Below are positions 4,970-14,198 of a DNA stretch of 14,269 nt, in pieces. A program made the position numbers and the translations under genes. This stretch comes from an uncultured Clostridia bacterium (GTDB lineage: Bacteria > Bacillota > Clostridia > TANB77 > CAG-508), in assembly GCA_934130435.1 (NCBI GenBank), contig CAKOYB010000018.1:1-14269 (forward strand). Direction: 5' to 3'. The notes under the pieces were generated by a model. It searched no databases and was not told where the DNA came from. It saw only the letters and a program-made list of their open reading frames with translations. Each line of letters begins with the position of its first letter. Position 1 is the stretch's first letter.

Positions 4970-6823
4970 TTATAATTTAATAACATTTTCTTCTCCAAAC
5001 CATACTTTTGCTTTATTTATAGCTTGAATTGAAGGCTTACAATAATAAACATATAACCTTTCTTTTGCTCTAGTACAACAAACATAAAATATCTTTTGAG
5101 TACGTTTTAGTACATTTTCATTACCTGTTTCTGTAAATAAATATTCAAAATTGTATTGATTCCAATTCCCATTATCCAGGATTACCAGTACATTATTAAA
5201 CTCAGCTCCTTTAACCTTATGTTGTGTTGAAAAAGGTGTATATCCCTCTATATATTTAAAAAGATTTTTAAATTCTTCATATTTCAATTTTTTAACTCTA
5301 TTATATAAATATTCATTATCAGCTATAAAAGTTTTAAACTTATCATCTTTTATACAAATTCCTAATTCATCAGCCGTATCTATTACTTGTTCAACTGTTT
5401 GATTTTGTTTTTCTTTTAATTTAATAATTTTTTCATTAATTATTTTCTTGTCTTCTAATCTATTAATGAAAAAATCTGTCTTCTTTATGAATTCGTTAAA
5501 GTTCTTATTTTCATACAATGATATTAAATATTGAATTCTAAATAATTGATTTATCAATACATCTCTTTTTCTTCCTTTATTTTTTACTTCTTCTACAGAC
5601 AATTTTTTATCATCTATTAAAGAATCTTTTGAAAAATACATTTTTCTTATTTCTCTAAAAGCCTTATCTTTTACTGTATTATACAAATTATTAGTTGTTT
5701 CATCTCTTTTTATTGTTTCAATTTTCGTTTTAAATTGCGGATATTGATTTAAAATCTCCTCAAAAGTACAATCTTCATTTATAATATCATTTGCTATTTT
5801 TCTTACTAATTCTTGTTTTAGTTTTAATATTGGATCATTATCATATATTTTCATTAAGTTTCCAAATCCAGCTCTATTAGCAATTAAATTATGTGTTAAA
5901 TCTAGTTCTTTAGTATTAATATGATCACCAAAATTCCAATCCTGAAAAATCTGATTTACCTTTAATTCTTCATATTCTATAAAATCCTCTGAATATATAA
6001 ATTTTATTTCACCTAACTTTACTCTACCATTTTCCATATTAGGTGCTTCAATGTCGTCAGAAGGTTCTTGTATTAATCCATCTGTTCTTATTTTATTTGC
6101 TAATTCTATTACTTTAAGTGGATTTCTACGATTTTGTTTCTTTTGTATTTCAATTATTTCACCATTCTCTACATAATTTTTCAAATCTCCTACACCATCA
6201 TTATATATAGACTGCATTGAATCTCCATAAAAACCAATTATACTTTTTTTACTACTTTTCTTTAAACAATCTAATAAAATTTCTATAACAAATTTATTAG
6301 TATCTTGGTATTCATCCACTAATATAAAATCATATTTATCTTTTAAAATATCACATAATACTTTATATTCACTGTACATTTTATTCGATATTAGAATTAC
6401 TTCATCATGTGATATAATGCCATTTTTTATATCTAAATACTCTTTATACTGAATATCCATACCATCAAAGTAATTTTCTTGTATATTTTCATCATTAAAT
6501 TTTATTTGTTCTTCATTTATTAATTCTACAATACACTTTCTTAATTCTTTTTGAAATTTTTTTATATTCTCCCATAAAAAATCATGAATAGTAGATACTT
6601 TAAGATTTTTATTATCTACAACTCTATTCTTTATTTCATTTACTGCAACATTAGTGTATGTTATACAAGCTATTGATTTATTATTATAGTTTTCTTTAAT
6701 AAAGTTGATGGTTTGTACTAAAGAATATGTTTTACCACTACCAGCTCCACCACTTAATAAAAAATTATTATTATTTTCTATACATTCTTGTATATTTTTT
6801 AATTCATCTATTTTTTCAACCAT
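4970..6823 (-). CDS. gajB: Gabija helicase GajB (UvrD/PcrA-like, SF1)
   Basis: 617 aa. The ATG at 6823 is chosen for its AGAGGG site 6 nt upstream; an in-frame TTG 12 codons earlier lacks one. SF1A helicase motifs are all visible: Walker A GGAGSGKT (25-32), motif Ia TYTN (55-58), DEYQDT (170-175), GDSMQSIY (200-207), QNRR after the first core domain, HKVKGAEF (535-542) and CCTRAKERL (582-590). In Gabija, GajB is the helicase-like partner that binds the GajA nuclease complex; when phage replication lowers nucleotide levels, GajA cleaves DNA. The gene overlaps gajA by 16 nt, implying coupled translation. At 617 aa it is longer than the roughly 500-aa prototype I remember, the extra length falling in the charged middle (about 280-500). 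A stand-alone UvrD-type helicase would have the same motifs; the gajA neighbour settles the call. Confidence 0.88.
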   Translation of the reverse strand: MVEKIDELKNIQECIENNNNFLLSGGAGSGKTYSLVQTINFIKENYNNKSIACITYTNVAVNEIKNRVVDNKNLKVSTIHDFLWENIKKFQKELRKCIVELINEEQIKFNDENIQENYFDGMDIQYKEYLDIKNGIISHDEVILISNKMYSEYKVLCDILKDKYDFILVDEYQDTNKFVIEILLDCLKKSSKKSIIGFYGDSMQSIYNDGVGDLKNYVENGEIIEIQKKQNRRNPLKVIELANKIRTDGLIQEPSDDIEAPNMENGRVKLGEIKFIYSEDFIEYEELKVNQIFQDWNFGDHINTKELDLTHNLIANRAGFGNLMKIYDNDPILKLKQELVRKIANDIINEDCTFEEILNQYPQFKTKIETIKRDETTNNLYNTVKDKAFREIRKMYFSKDSLIDDKKLSVEEVKNKGRKRDVLINQLFRIQYLISLYENKNFNEFIKKTDFFINRLEDKKIINEKIIKLKEKQNQTVEQVIDTADELGICIKDDKFKTFIADNEYLYNRVKKLKYEEFKNLFKYIEGYTPFSTQHKVKGAEFNNVLVILDNGNWNQYNFEYLFTETGNENVLKRTQKIFYVCCTRAKERLYVYYCKPSIQAINKAKVWFGEENVIKL

Positions 6824-8847
6824 TCTAATCCCTCTTTTATGTACTTTGGTATATTCCAATTTGAAAAATCCTCTTTGCTGTTCAATAATATTTCTATTGC
6901 AAAAGATGGCTTACTATCAACACATTCGTCAGCTATTTTATAATAATCATTTGGTTCTTCTTCTATAATTTCTTTATTTTTCAAAGCTGAAAATTCATTA
7001 TCCTTTATAAAGTCAGTGTTAATACATATAAAAGCATCTTCAAAACTTCTAGGATAATAATTTACTGAATCTTCTTTTTCCTGATATTGAATCATTACAT
7101 GTCCATTTATATCTTTTTCCCATCCGTTTTCACCTTTTTTTATAACTCTATCTTCTGTTTGAATATTTTTTAATACCTCTAAACAATCATCATTTTCAAT
7201 ATATTTATCCAAAAAGAATTTTATTGAATCATTGCTTGTTCTTATCGCCTCATCTATTTCAACAGGACAAGACACATATACCGTTTTTCCTTTTGGAGTT
7301 ATTTTTTCTTTTGTTGAATCTATATCTGTTATAATTAAAGTTTTTATTTGAAGAAAATCTAAGAATTTTTCAAATATTTTTGAATGTCTACCTACTTCTA
7401 TTATAGAAATGTTTTGAGATAATAATTTTTCATCTGTTTCACTACTACTTGCATCTATTTTCTTTAACATTGCTGGTAATAGAATTCTCTCAGTATCTCC
7501 TTCAATAAAAATAATTTTATCAGCAAAAAATATTTCTGAACGATTTAACGTTAAATATTGTTTTAAAAATTTGTAGCTCCTTTCTTCACTTTTATACTCT
7601 TTTTCCAAATCTTTTAAATTTTTACACCATGTACCTTTGTCATTCTTGTTAAAATATTTTATATCATCAAAATTGCTTTGTGATACTATATGTGATGAAT
7701 GTGTAGTTATAATAGTCTGTAACTCTATGCCTTTTTCTTTAGATGATTTTGTTAGAAGACTTTTTATATTGTTTATAAATACATATTGCATTTGTGGATG
7801 AGTATGTGCCTCAGGTTCTTCTATAAAAAGTAAATTAATGTCTGCTACTTCATCCGATTTAGAAAAATCTGTTATTATATTTTCTATCTCAAAAATTATG
7901 CTAATTAAATTAAGATATCCTAATCCATTATAATTTTCTGGTAAATTAGTTTGACCTTTGTAATTATAAAAAACTGTTGTGTTGCCCTTTAAGATATTAC
8001 TTTGCTCTAGAAACGACTTTATTTCCAAGTTTAGATCATCTTTTTTTAAGCAGCCGAATTCTTTTATTTTATCTATTACATCCTTAAATATCTGAGCATA
8101 TTTTTCATCAAATTTTTTATCTGTTTTCTCCAACTCGTTTCTAAAATCAGCTATGTTTTGTTCCATTTCTGGTGTATTCTCTATTTTTTCATAGTAACTT
8201 GCCGATTGCATTGATAACGTCTTATTAGAATCCTTATTATCAACTAATCTTTTAGCCGAAATATATTTTATTCTTATTATCTTACTAATATCTTTATCAT
8301 TTTCTATATCAACATAATTTTCTTCATTTTCTTTTTTATTATCTTTATCATATTCCAAACTTCTTTTTATAGTTTTAAAATATTTTTTATAATTATGTTT
8401 AAAAAAATACTCAAAATTTTTCTCTGTATTATCATGAATAAATTTCATAAAATCTGTTTTTAATTTTATAAAATTTTCTTCATTCAATATATATTCTATA
8501 TCTATAATAATATAGTTATTTTCAGGATCTAATGTAGTTAATAAATTTGATATATTTGATAAATTATCCTTTTCATTGTAAGCTATAAATATTTTCATTT
8601 TTATTCCCTGTGTAATAAACTCATATGATTCATCTCTTATGTTTTTTTCTAGTTCTTTTACATAATCAATGTTAAAATCATCAGATTCAATTCCACCACT
8701 TTTATTTATTAATTTATTCAATATTTCTATAACCGATGTTTTTCCAGTATTGTTTTTTCCAACAATTAATGACATTGTTTCTTCTAATTCTATTTCAAAA
8801 TTTTTAAGACTTCTAAAATTCTCTACCTTTATCTTTTCTATTTTCAT
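6808..8847 (-). CDS. gajA: Gabija nuclease GajA (OLD-type ATPase with TOPRIM)
   Basis: 679 aa, GGGAG ribosome site 6 nt before the ATG. An N-terminal ABC/SMC-like ATPase: MKIEKIKVENFRSLKNFEIE, Walker A GKNNTGKTS (30-38), Walker B LLFIEEPEAHTHP (Glu343-Glu344), then TTHSSHIV (about 380). The C-terminal TOPRIM nuclease domain shows EGDTE (449-453) and DID (508-510), the metal-binding acidic residues of OLD enzymes. GajA is a sequence-specific nicking endonuclease held off by normal ATP/NTP levels and released when phage replication depletes them. The protein ends with a long tail after the DxD motif containing YPRSFEDAFI, seen in class 2 OLD proteins. It has its own promoter (8874-8901) and is followed directly by gajB. 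It is somewhat longer than the roughly 580-aa prototype I remember, partly from a Lys/Glu-rich insertion in the ATPase half. Confidence 0.9.
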   Translation of the reverse strand: MKIEKIKVENFRSLKNFEIELEETMSLIVGKNNTGKTSVIEILNKLINKSGGIESDDFNIDYVKELEKNIRDESYEFITQGIKMKIFIAYNEKDNLSNISNLLTTLDPENNYIIIDIEYILNEENFIKLKTDFMKFIHDNTEKNFEYFFKHNYKKYFKTIKRSLEYDKDNKKENEENYVDIENDKDISKIIRIKYISAKRLVDNKDSNKTLSMQSASYYEKIENTPEMEQNIADFRNELEKTDKKFDEKYAQIFKDVIDKIKEFGCLKKDDLNLEIKSFLEQSNILKGNTTVFYNYKGQTNLPENYNGLGYLNLISIIFEIENIITDFSKSDEVADINLLFIEEPEAHTHPQMQYVFINNIKSLLTKSSKEKGIELQTIITTHSSHIVSQSNFDDIKYFNKNDKGTWCKNLKDLEKEYKSEERSYKFLKQYLTLNRSEIFFADKIIFIEGDTERILLPAMLKKIDASSSETDEKLLSQNISIIEVGRHSKIFEKFLDFLQIKTLIITDIDSTKEKITPKGKTVYVSCPVEIDEAIRTSNDSIKFFLDKYIENDDCLEVLKNIQTEDRVIKKGENGWEKDINGHVMIQYQEKEDSVNYYPRSFEDAFICINTDFIKDNEFSALKNKEIIEEEPNDYYKIADECVDSKPSFAIEILLNSKEDFSNWNIPKYIKEGLEWLKK

Positions 8848-8873
8848 TTTTTTCTCCCTTTTTATTTCATAAT

Positions 8874-8901
8874 ATCATATAAAAATAAAATATTTTGTCG
8901 A
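8874..8901 (-). promoter_or_regulatory. Promoter of gajAB
   Basis: On the minus strand TCGACA (8901-8896) and TATGAT (8879-8874) are separated by 16 bp; each differs from consensus at one base. They lie between the terminator of the restriction operon and the gajA start, so Gabija can be expressed on its own. Confidence 0.55.
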
Positions 8902-8921
8902 AACTTGTCTTTTATTATCAA

Positions 8922-8970
8922 AAAAAGCAAAATAATTCTGTAACATCAAAGTACAATTATTTTGCTTTTT
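8922..8970. terminator. Strong terminator after the HNH gene
   Basis: AAAAAGCAAAATAATT (8922-8937) pairs perfectly with AATTATTTTGCTTTTT (8955-8970), a 16-bp stem with a 17-nt loop and T-runs on both sides. It begins 9 bp after the HNH stop codon and separates the restriction-modification operon from gajAB. Confidence 0.85.
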
Positions 8971-8978
8971 CTTATGTA

Positions 8979-10370
8979 TTATTTAACTTTATATAATTTC
9001 TTAACTTCTTCTATAGTAATATTAAATCCAATTGATTTATATCTTGGTATTAACTTTTGATAAATATCTTCAATTATTTTCGCTTTTACCTCATTTGTTC
9101 CATTATGAAATGCTCTATGACAAGTTGGACACAATGACACTATATTTTCAACGCAGTCAACATTTATAGTATATTTAGCCCATATTAATTGTTGATATTT
9201 TACTGGTACCAAGTGATGAGCTTCCATGAAATTTTTATGACTTTTAGCAGATATAAAAGTTTCGTGATTTGGATTATGCTCGCAACAGTAATAAGCTTTT
9301 TGAATAGCAATTTTTCCCAACAATGGATTTCTTTTATACTTCTTGCTAATCTTTTTATCATCATCTAGTATTACTGGAGCTATCTTATATGCACCTTCTG
9401 CGACATCAGAATTGACATTGTTTTCATCAATTTTATCAATTTTTTCAATGTAGTTATCATCTTTTTCTTCATCAGATTCTTCAGATTCAATAACTTCTTC
9501 CTTGATATTCTCATTAGTTGCTTCAACTTCAATTATTTCTGGCTCATCAATTAAATTTATATCAAAATCTTGTACATTATATAAAAAATATGAATAATCT
9601 ACATCCCTATAAAGAATCTCATTTAATTCTTCTATATCATATTTAAGCATAAAATTATTATAAAAATAATTATCAAATGTTGGGTTTATAGATATTGTAT
9701 CAGTTGTTATATTAAATAAATTTGTATTATTTTTAATTAAAGCAATAATTCTACTATAATCTTTATAATGTTCTACATGCTCTGATATTGGTGAATTTGT
9801 TCTTATATATTCGACAGCAGATTCCCATTGACTATATTCTTTACAAGTCATTATATATGTATATAGATGATCTATTGATACTTCTTTAATATCATGTTGC
9901 AATTGTAATTCTTTTAATACTTTATAAATAAATAATACTGGTAAAATGTGATAGTCTTCATTATTGTCTGCAGTATCTATAATCGCATGAATTTTTATCT
10001 TTAAAATTTGCTCAGTTAATACTTCATGGAATTTTTCTGGACTTAATATAGGATTAATACTTTTTAATTTGTCCCACACAGCTGTAGTTTTTTCTTTATT
10101 ATATAATTGACCTCTTTTATAAAAAGGTGTTTTTGTTACAAATCCAAAAAATTGTGGTATAACAAGTGTTCTATGTCTATCTGTTTCTACATCAAACTCA
10201 GTATGATGATCTTTCCAATATTGTTCTATATCAGCATGCTCTCTATCAGGAATTTTATCAAACATATTAGTTGCATTAATAATTTGTTCTAAGTTACTTG
10301 TTTGCTGTTTTGTAAATACCCATACTGATTTTTCATCTAATGATTTTAAGTATTCTTCTGCACTAATCAT
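8979..10370 (-). CDS. HNH restriction endonuclease
   Basis: 463 aa. The C-terminal 110 residues form an HNH (beta-beta-alpha metal) nuclease: a zinc-binding CCEHNPNH (Cys362-Cys363), the HH pair in MEAHHLVP (His385-His386), Asn409 in ENIVSLC, and CPTCHRAFHNG (Cys414, Cys417, His418). Residues 1-280 have no recognised fold and probably recognise the DNA target. A very acidic linker (ESEESDEEKDDNYIE, about 290-320) joins the two. The ATG overlaps the stop of the C5 methylase by 8 nt and has AAGGAGG 10 nt upstream. Its position last in an operon led by a regulator and two methylases marks it as the restriction enzyme of the set. Target sequence unknown. Confidence 0.8.
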   Translation of the reverse strand: MISAEEYLKSLDEKSVWVFTKQQTSNLEQIINATNMFDKIPDREHADIEQYWKDHHTEFDVETDRHRTLVIPQFFGFVTKTPFYKRGQLYNKEKTTAVWDKLKSINPILSPEKFHEVLTEQILKIKIHAIIDTADNNEDYHILPVLFIYKVLKELQLQHDIKEVSIDHLYTYIMTCKEYSQWESAVEYIRTNSPISEHVEHYKDYSRIIALIKNNTNLFNITTDTISINPTFDNYFYNNFMLKYDIEELNEILYRDVDYSYFLYNVQDFDINLIDEPEIIEVEATNENIKEEVIESEESDEEKDDNYIEKIDKIDENNVNSDVAEGAYKIAPVILDDDKKISKKYKRNPLLGKIAIQKAYYCCEHNPNHETFISAKSHKNFMEAHHLVPVKYQQLIWAKYTINVDCVENIVSLCPTCHRAFHNGTNEVKAKIIEDIYQKLIPRYKSIGFNITIEEVKKLYKVK

Positions 10371-11460
10371 TTTCTAATATCCTCCTTATCATTGTTCCCA
10401 GAAAATATGATAATTTAGGTGGTACAGCATTTCCTATCTGTTTACATATGCTTGATTTTGTACCAACAAATTCAAAGTCATCAGGAAAACTTTGTATTCT
10501 TGCTGCTTCTCTTGGAGTAATAGTTCTGTTTTCAAATGGATGAATAAACCTTCCTCCAGAAGGAGTATCAAATCTTGTAGTTATTGTTGGAGCTATATTA
10601 TCAGGATCTAATCTTCCATATGATCCACTATGTACAGTTTTTATTTCTTCATCTAATACTGTGAAATTTTCATTTATGCCTACCTTTTCCATTCTTCTAA
10701 CAGCAATAGAATTATGTTTTGTCATTATATGATTATACGTTCTTCCCGAGTTTGAACTTAATAATTCTTGATAATTATTTTCTGGTTTTTTTGTACTTAT
10801 ATTACCATCTTCTGTTGGTTTTGGCAAATTAGAAATAGCTTGCCAAACTGTAACATTATCAAAAAAATGCTTATCTTTTTCCTTTATATATTCTTTTGTT
10901 TTGTCTATTTCTTCATCTAAGTTAAAATCTATCATAGAACCAATAATTATTGTTCTTTCTCTATTTTGAGGAATCCCAAATTCTCTTGCTTTCATTACTT
11001 TATATTGAATTTTATATGGTTTTCCTTCAAAATTTTCTGGATCTTCAAATATCTTTTTTATTTCATTGAATACTTGTCCATTCTTCATAGTAAGTATACC
11101 TTTTACATTTTCTATTATAAATATTTTTGGTCTTACTATTTTTACAACATTAAAATAATGTTTAAATAAATAATTTCTAGGATCATCAATAAATCCTTTT
11201 CTTATTCTTGCCCCTGCCATTGAAAATCCTTGACATGGAGGTCCACCTATAATAATAGTTGCATCATCTTTTTTAAAAATATTATTATTATCCACATTCT
11301 TTATGTCGTCTGCTATCATCTTTGTTTTCGGGTGATTTACCTCATATGATTTTGCTATGCTTTTATCAAATTCAACTGCTGAAGTTATATTATAACCAGC
11401 TTTTTCAAAACCACATGAAAAGCCTCCACATCCAGCAAATAGATCTATTACTTTAATCAT
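10363..11460 (-). CDS. DNA (cytosine-5) methyltransferase
   Basis: 365 aa. The ATG at 11460 (MIKVIDLF) is chosen because AGTGAGGG lies just upstream; an in-frame GTG four codons earlier is the alternative. All main C5-methylase motifs are present in order: I DLFAGCGG (6-13), IV GGPPCQGFS with catalytic Cys76, VI ENV (117-119), VIII QNRER (165-169), IX TPREAARIQSFPDDF and X KQIGNAVPP. The region between VIII and IX (about 175-310) is the target-recognition domain. It methylates cytosine in the target of the neighbouring HNH enzyme to protect host DNA. It overlaps the adenine methylase stop by 8 nt and the HNH start by 8 nt, so the three genes are translationally coupled. Confidence 0.95.
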   Translation of the reverse strand: MIKVIDLFAGCGGFSCGFEKAGYNITSAVEFDKSIAKSYEVNHPKTKMIADDIKNVDNNNIFKKDDATIIIGGPPCQGFSMAGARIRKGFIDDPRNYLFKHYFNVVKIVRPKIFIIENVKGILTMKNGQVFNEIKKIFEDPENFEGKPYKIQYKVMKAREFGIPQNRERTIIIGSMIDFNLDEEIDKTKEYIKEKDKHFFDNVTVWQAISNLPKPTEDGNISTKKPENNYQELLSSNSGRTYNHIMTKHNSIAVRRMEKVGINENFTVLDEEIKTVHSGSYGRLDPDNIAPTITTRFDTPSGGRFIHPFENRTITPREAARIQSFPDDFEFVGTKSSICKQIGNAVPPKLSYFLGTMIRRILEND

Positions 11461-13126
11461 TTTTTCCCTCACTAACTCTGTATTTTAAAGCAAAATTTTT
11501 ACAGTATTTTATTTCATCACTACTTAATTTATATTCTTTACCTATACAATCATCTATTTCATCAATTATGTCTTTACACAACTTATGTTTGTATTCATAA
11601 TTTGTTTGTTTTGATCCTATATATTTTTTTGTTTTTTCAAGTTTATTTTCTAACTTTTTGTATAATTTTTCATACATTTTATTATCTTTTAATTCTTTTG
11701 GCAATATAAAATGCTTTAATTCCTTCGTAGTAATATGCCAACAATCTGATATTATAGTCCAGTATACCCAAAATAAACTAGAATTTAATAGGCATAATAT
11801 AAAATAATAATTTTCATTTTCGTATTTAAATTCTTTATATTCATTACTTCCTGGATTAAAAGTAAAAGCTTTAATCCAAAATGTTGCTCTCATATTTATA
11901 TATATTTCATTTCCATTTTGATTTTGAAAATCATATAGATTATTTTTTTCTTCAGTATAAACTTTTTTGTATAAATCTTCTTCAATCTTGTTTCCTATCT
12001 TTGGAATATAATTCATTATATCATATTTTTCTATTTTGTTAATTTCTCTTCCATTTAATAATTCTTTTCTTTCTTCTTTATACCAATGTTTATAATTCGA
12101 TGAATATATCTCTTTATTTGCTTTACCCAGTCTAAAAATTAAAATCGTTAATTTTTGATGTACACCAGTAAATAAGCAGTCAGGTCTATCGGCAAAATTT
12201 AATAAAAATTGTTTTTCAGAATTTTCATAAATAAGTTCTCTAATTTTATTCATTCTTGGAGTTGCAACATATGATAATGGAATAATATATCCTAAAACTG
12301 TATTTTCGTTACTCATATCTATACTATTCTTTAAAACATCTGCATAAATATTTCCAAAATTGTTTTCTAATTTACATTTATTTTCTTTTTGATACTTTCC
12401 ATATTCTACATATGGTGGATTTCCAACTATAATATCAAATTTCATCTTGATTTTTTCATATTTTTGTATATAATCGATTGCAAAAAATCTCTTATTTATT
12501 ATCTCTGCTAATTTACTATATGATTCTTTTCTTTGTAAATTATTTATCAACTTAAAAAATATTCTTAATTTGCATATATCTATTGATTCATGATCTATAT
12601 CATTTCCATAAATAGTTTCTGCTATTTTTAAAACAATTTCATCTGTTAATTGTTCATTTTTTAAAATTTCTAATTTTACATTTATAGAGTTTATTAAAAA
12701 CTCTCCTGTTCCACATGTAGGGTCAAAAATTGTGTATCTATATAATATATTATTCTTTTCTTTTTTATTTAAATTTCTAAAAATTTCTATACAATCTTCA
12801 TCATTATGAGTTTGATTTATATTTTTATCTACCTTCATAAGAAATGAATTACATACAATATATCTTGTAACATCATCTGATGTATAATATACACCGTTTT
12901 TTTTCTGTTTTTTACTTTTTTCATTTAATTTAAACAAGCTTGATTGAAAATTCTCATCCGTTATATACTTTATATCCTCTTTGTTAATAGATGTATCAAA
13001 ATCATATTTCTTATAATTTTTATCTAGTAGTATTTTTAAAGCATTATAAATCTCATTTATATATTTTTCTGACTGAGATAATTTATTAACAGTTATATTT
13101 TTTACTTTTTGTTTTACACTAGTCAT
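11453..13126 (-). CDS. N6-adenine DNA methyltransferase (Eco57I/TaqI-like)
   Basis: 557 aa. The ATG at 13126 (MTSVKQK) is chosen because GGAGGA lies 7 nt upstream; in-frame TTG and ATG codons a few residues earlier overlap that site. Motif I is DPTCGTGEF (135-143), the S-adenosylmethionine site, and motif IV is NPPY (236-239), the catalytic motif of adenine-N6 enzymes of the gamma class. The C-terminal half (about 330-557) is probably the target-recognition part. There is no N-terminal PD-ExK-like nuclease segment, so it looks like a methylase alone, not a type IIG fusion. It follows the HTH regulator after a short gap and is coupled to the cytosine methylase. A role in the same restriction system is inferred from coupling. 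Confidence 0.9.
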   Translation of the reverse strand: MTSVKQKVKNITVNKLSQSEKYINEIYNALKILLDKNYKKYDFDTSINKEDIKYITDENFQSSLFKLNEKSKKQKKNGVYYTSDDVTRYIVCNSFLMKVDKNINQTHNDEDCIEIFRNLNKKEKNNILYRYTIFDPTCGTGEFLINSINVKLEILKNEQLTDEIVLKIAETIYGNDIDHESIDICKLRIFFKLINNLQRKESYSKLAEIINKRFFAIDYIQKYEKIKMKFDIIVGNPPYVEYGKYQKENKCKLENNFGNIYADVLKNSIDMSNENTVLGYIIPLSYVATPRMNKIRELIYENSEKQFLLNFADRPDCLFTGVHQKLTILIFRLGKANKEIYSSNYKHWYKEERKELLNGREINKIEKYDIMNYIPKIGNKIEEDLYKKVYTEEKNNLYDFQNQNGNEIYINMRATFWIKAFTFNPGSNEYKEFKYENENYYFILCLLNSSLFWVYWTIISDCWHITTKELKHFILPKELKDNKMYEKLYKKLENKLEKTKKYIGSKQTNYEYKHKLCKDIIDEIDDCIGKEYKLSSDEIKYCKNFALKYRVSEGKND

Positions 13127-13153
13127 AAACATTTCCTCCAATTAATTGTATAT

Positions 13154-13378
13154 CTACTTTTTTTCCCACTTTATTTCATAGCCCAAAATATCTGCGATTT
13201 TTTTAACCTCAGAATATCTAATAGTCTCTTTAGTAAGTTTATTAGATAAATTTTGTAATGCTACTTTACTTTTTCTGTCACTTAATCTATTGGCAACTTC
13301 TCCCATTTGCCATCCGCTAAAAGCAATATAACCTTTTATTTCATCCCTTATGACATGTTTATTTCCTTTTTTCCCCAT
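13154..13378 (-). CDS. Small HTH regulator (controller-like)
   Basis: 74 aa. GGGGG (13384-13388) precedes the ATG. The sequence MGKKGNKHVIRDEIKGYIAF, then QMGEVANRLSDRK, LQNLSNKLTKETIRYSEVKK and IADILGYEIKW fits a compact helix-turn-helix DNA-binding domain, with LSNKL near the recognition helix. From memory, small proteins with the (S/T)NLSNKLxxxTIRYxEAxxIADxLGY pattern are common in Clostridia, frequently misnamed in databases. As the first gene of the operon it probably tunes methylase and nuclease expression, as controller proteins do. Autoregulation is inferred, not shown: no clear operator repeat is visible at its promoter. Confidence 0.7.
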   Translation of the reverse strand: MGKKGNKHVIRDEIKGYIAFSGWQMGEVANRLSDRKSKVALQNLSNKLTKETIRYSEVKKIADILGYEIKWEKK

Positions 13379-13408
13379 TTTTTCCCCCTACGTTTGGTCT
13401 TTTATAAT

Positions 13409-13437
13409 TTTATATCATATAATGTAAAACTTTGCAA
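13409..13437 (-). promoter_or_regulatory. Promoter of the restriction-modification operon
   Basis: On the minus strand TTGCAA (13437-13432), a 17-bp spacer and TATAAA (13414-13409), giving a leader of about 25 nt to the regulator ATG. It has the same -35 hexamer as the promoter at 1300-1328. Confidence 0.6.
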
Positions 13438-13491
13438 TATATTATATTAAATATATCTTGAAATAATATAAATATATTATTTAGTATAATA

Positions 13492-14178
13492 TTATATAAT
13501 TTTATCTATTATATTTATAAAATTTTCTAATATATTTCCTTTTCTTTCACTTTGTTTTAATTTTAGAAGAGCCTCTTGTATAGTATCGTTATTAATATGC
13601 TTTATAATATTATCCAGATTTTTTCTTTCTTTTTTTCTTGTAATAAATTTAAAAGCTATTCTTATAAAATCTTTTTCATTGGATGTATATTGATTCCACA
13701 AAATAACTTTTTCTATTTTTTTATATTCAAAATCAAAAGTCTTAAGCTCAACTTTATTTATAAATTCGTTTGCCAAAATAACATCTAAACTAGATATCTC
13801 TTTAACTGTTATAATCTTTTCTATTTTTTCTTCTTTCTTTTCACAAATATTGTGATTTTTTTCTTGCTCTTTACTCTCCCAATTTTTAATATACACAATA
13901 TTTGATTTTCCAACTTCTATCCATTTTTCTTCAATTAAATTTACTCTAATTAATTCTTTGTAAATAGATGTTATTGTGTTTTTAGTAATATTTAATTTTT
14001 GCATTATATATATCCTTGCATCTTCTATATATCTATCTCCATTAATATCAGTTTTAACGTTAATATTTTCGTCTAACATATCTTTTAAAATGCAATATGT
14101 AATTTTAGAATTTAGTTTTAGATTTTTATATTTATCATCTTCAAATAAGAATTTATCTAATTTATAAAATCCCTTCAA
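13492..14178 (-). CDS. Replication initiator, RepA_N-like
   Basis: 228 aa. The start is a TTG at 14178, because GGGAGG lies 7 nt upstream and the protein then begins (M)KGFYKLDKFLFEDDKYKNLK. The frame is open to an ATG at 14253, but without a ribosome site. The FYKLxKxLFEDxxYxxLxLxxKxxYxxLxD signature, followed by a winged-helix-like ITKNTITSIYKELIRVNLIE (about residues 90-110), is that of RepA_N replication initiators, which bind the origin of low-GC plasmids and of some integrative conjugative elements. The middle is Lys/Glu-rich and the C-terminus (about 165-228) is a DnaD-like helical segment. Palindromes upstream (14199-14255) may be operators or origin sites. No partition or conjugation genes are visible in the window. 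Confidence 0.7.
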   Translation of the reverse strand: MKGFYKLDKFLFEDDKYKNLKLNSKITYCILKDMLDENINVKTDINGDRYIEDARIYIMQKLNITKNTITSIYKELIRVNLIEEKWIEVGKSNIVYIKNWESKEQEKNHNICEKKEEKIEKIITVKEISSLDVILANEFINKVELKTFDFEYKKIEKVILWNQYTSNEKDFIRIAFKFITRKKERKNLDNIIKHINNDTIQEALLKLKQSERKGNILENFINIIDKII

Positions 14179-14198
14179 CGTTCCACCTCCCAACTTAT

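Noticed and set aside
8979..13378. DISARM or BREX system
   Set aside because: No DrmA/DrmB helicase, PLD protein, PglZ or BrxC-like gene is present; the methylases and HNH protein fit a plain restriction-modification operon.
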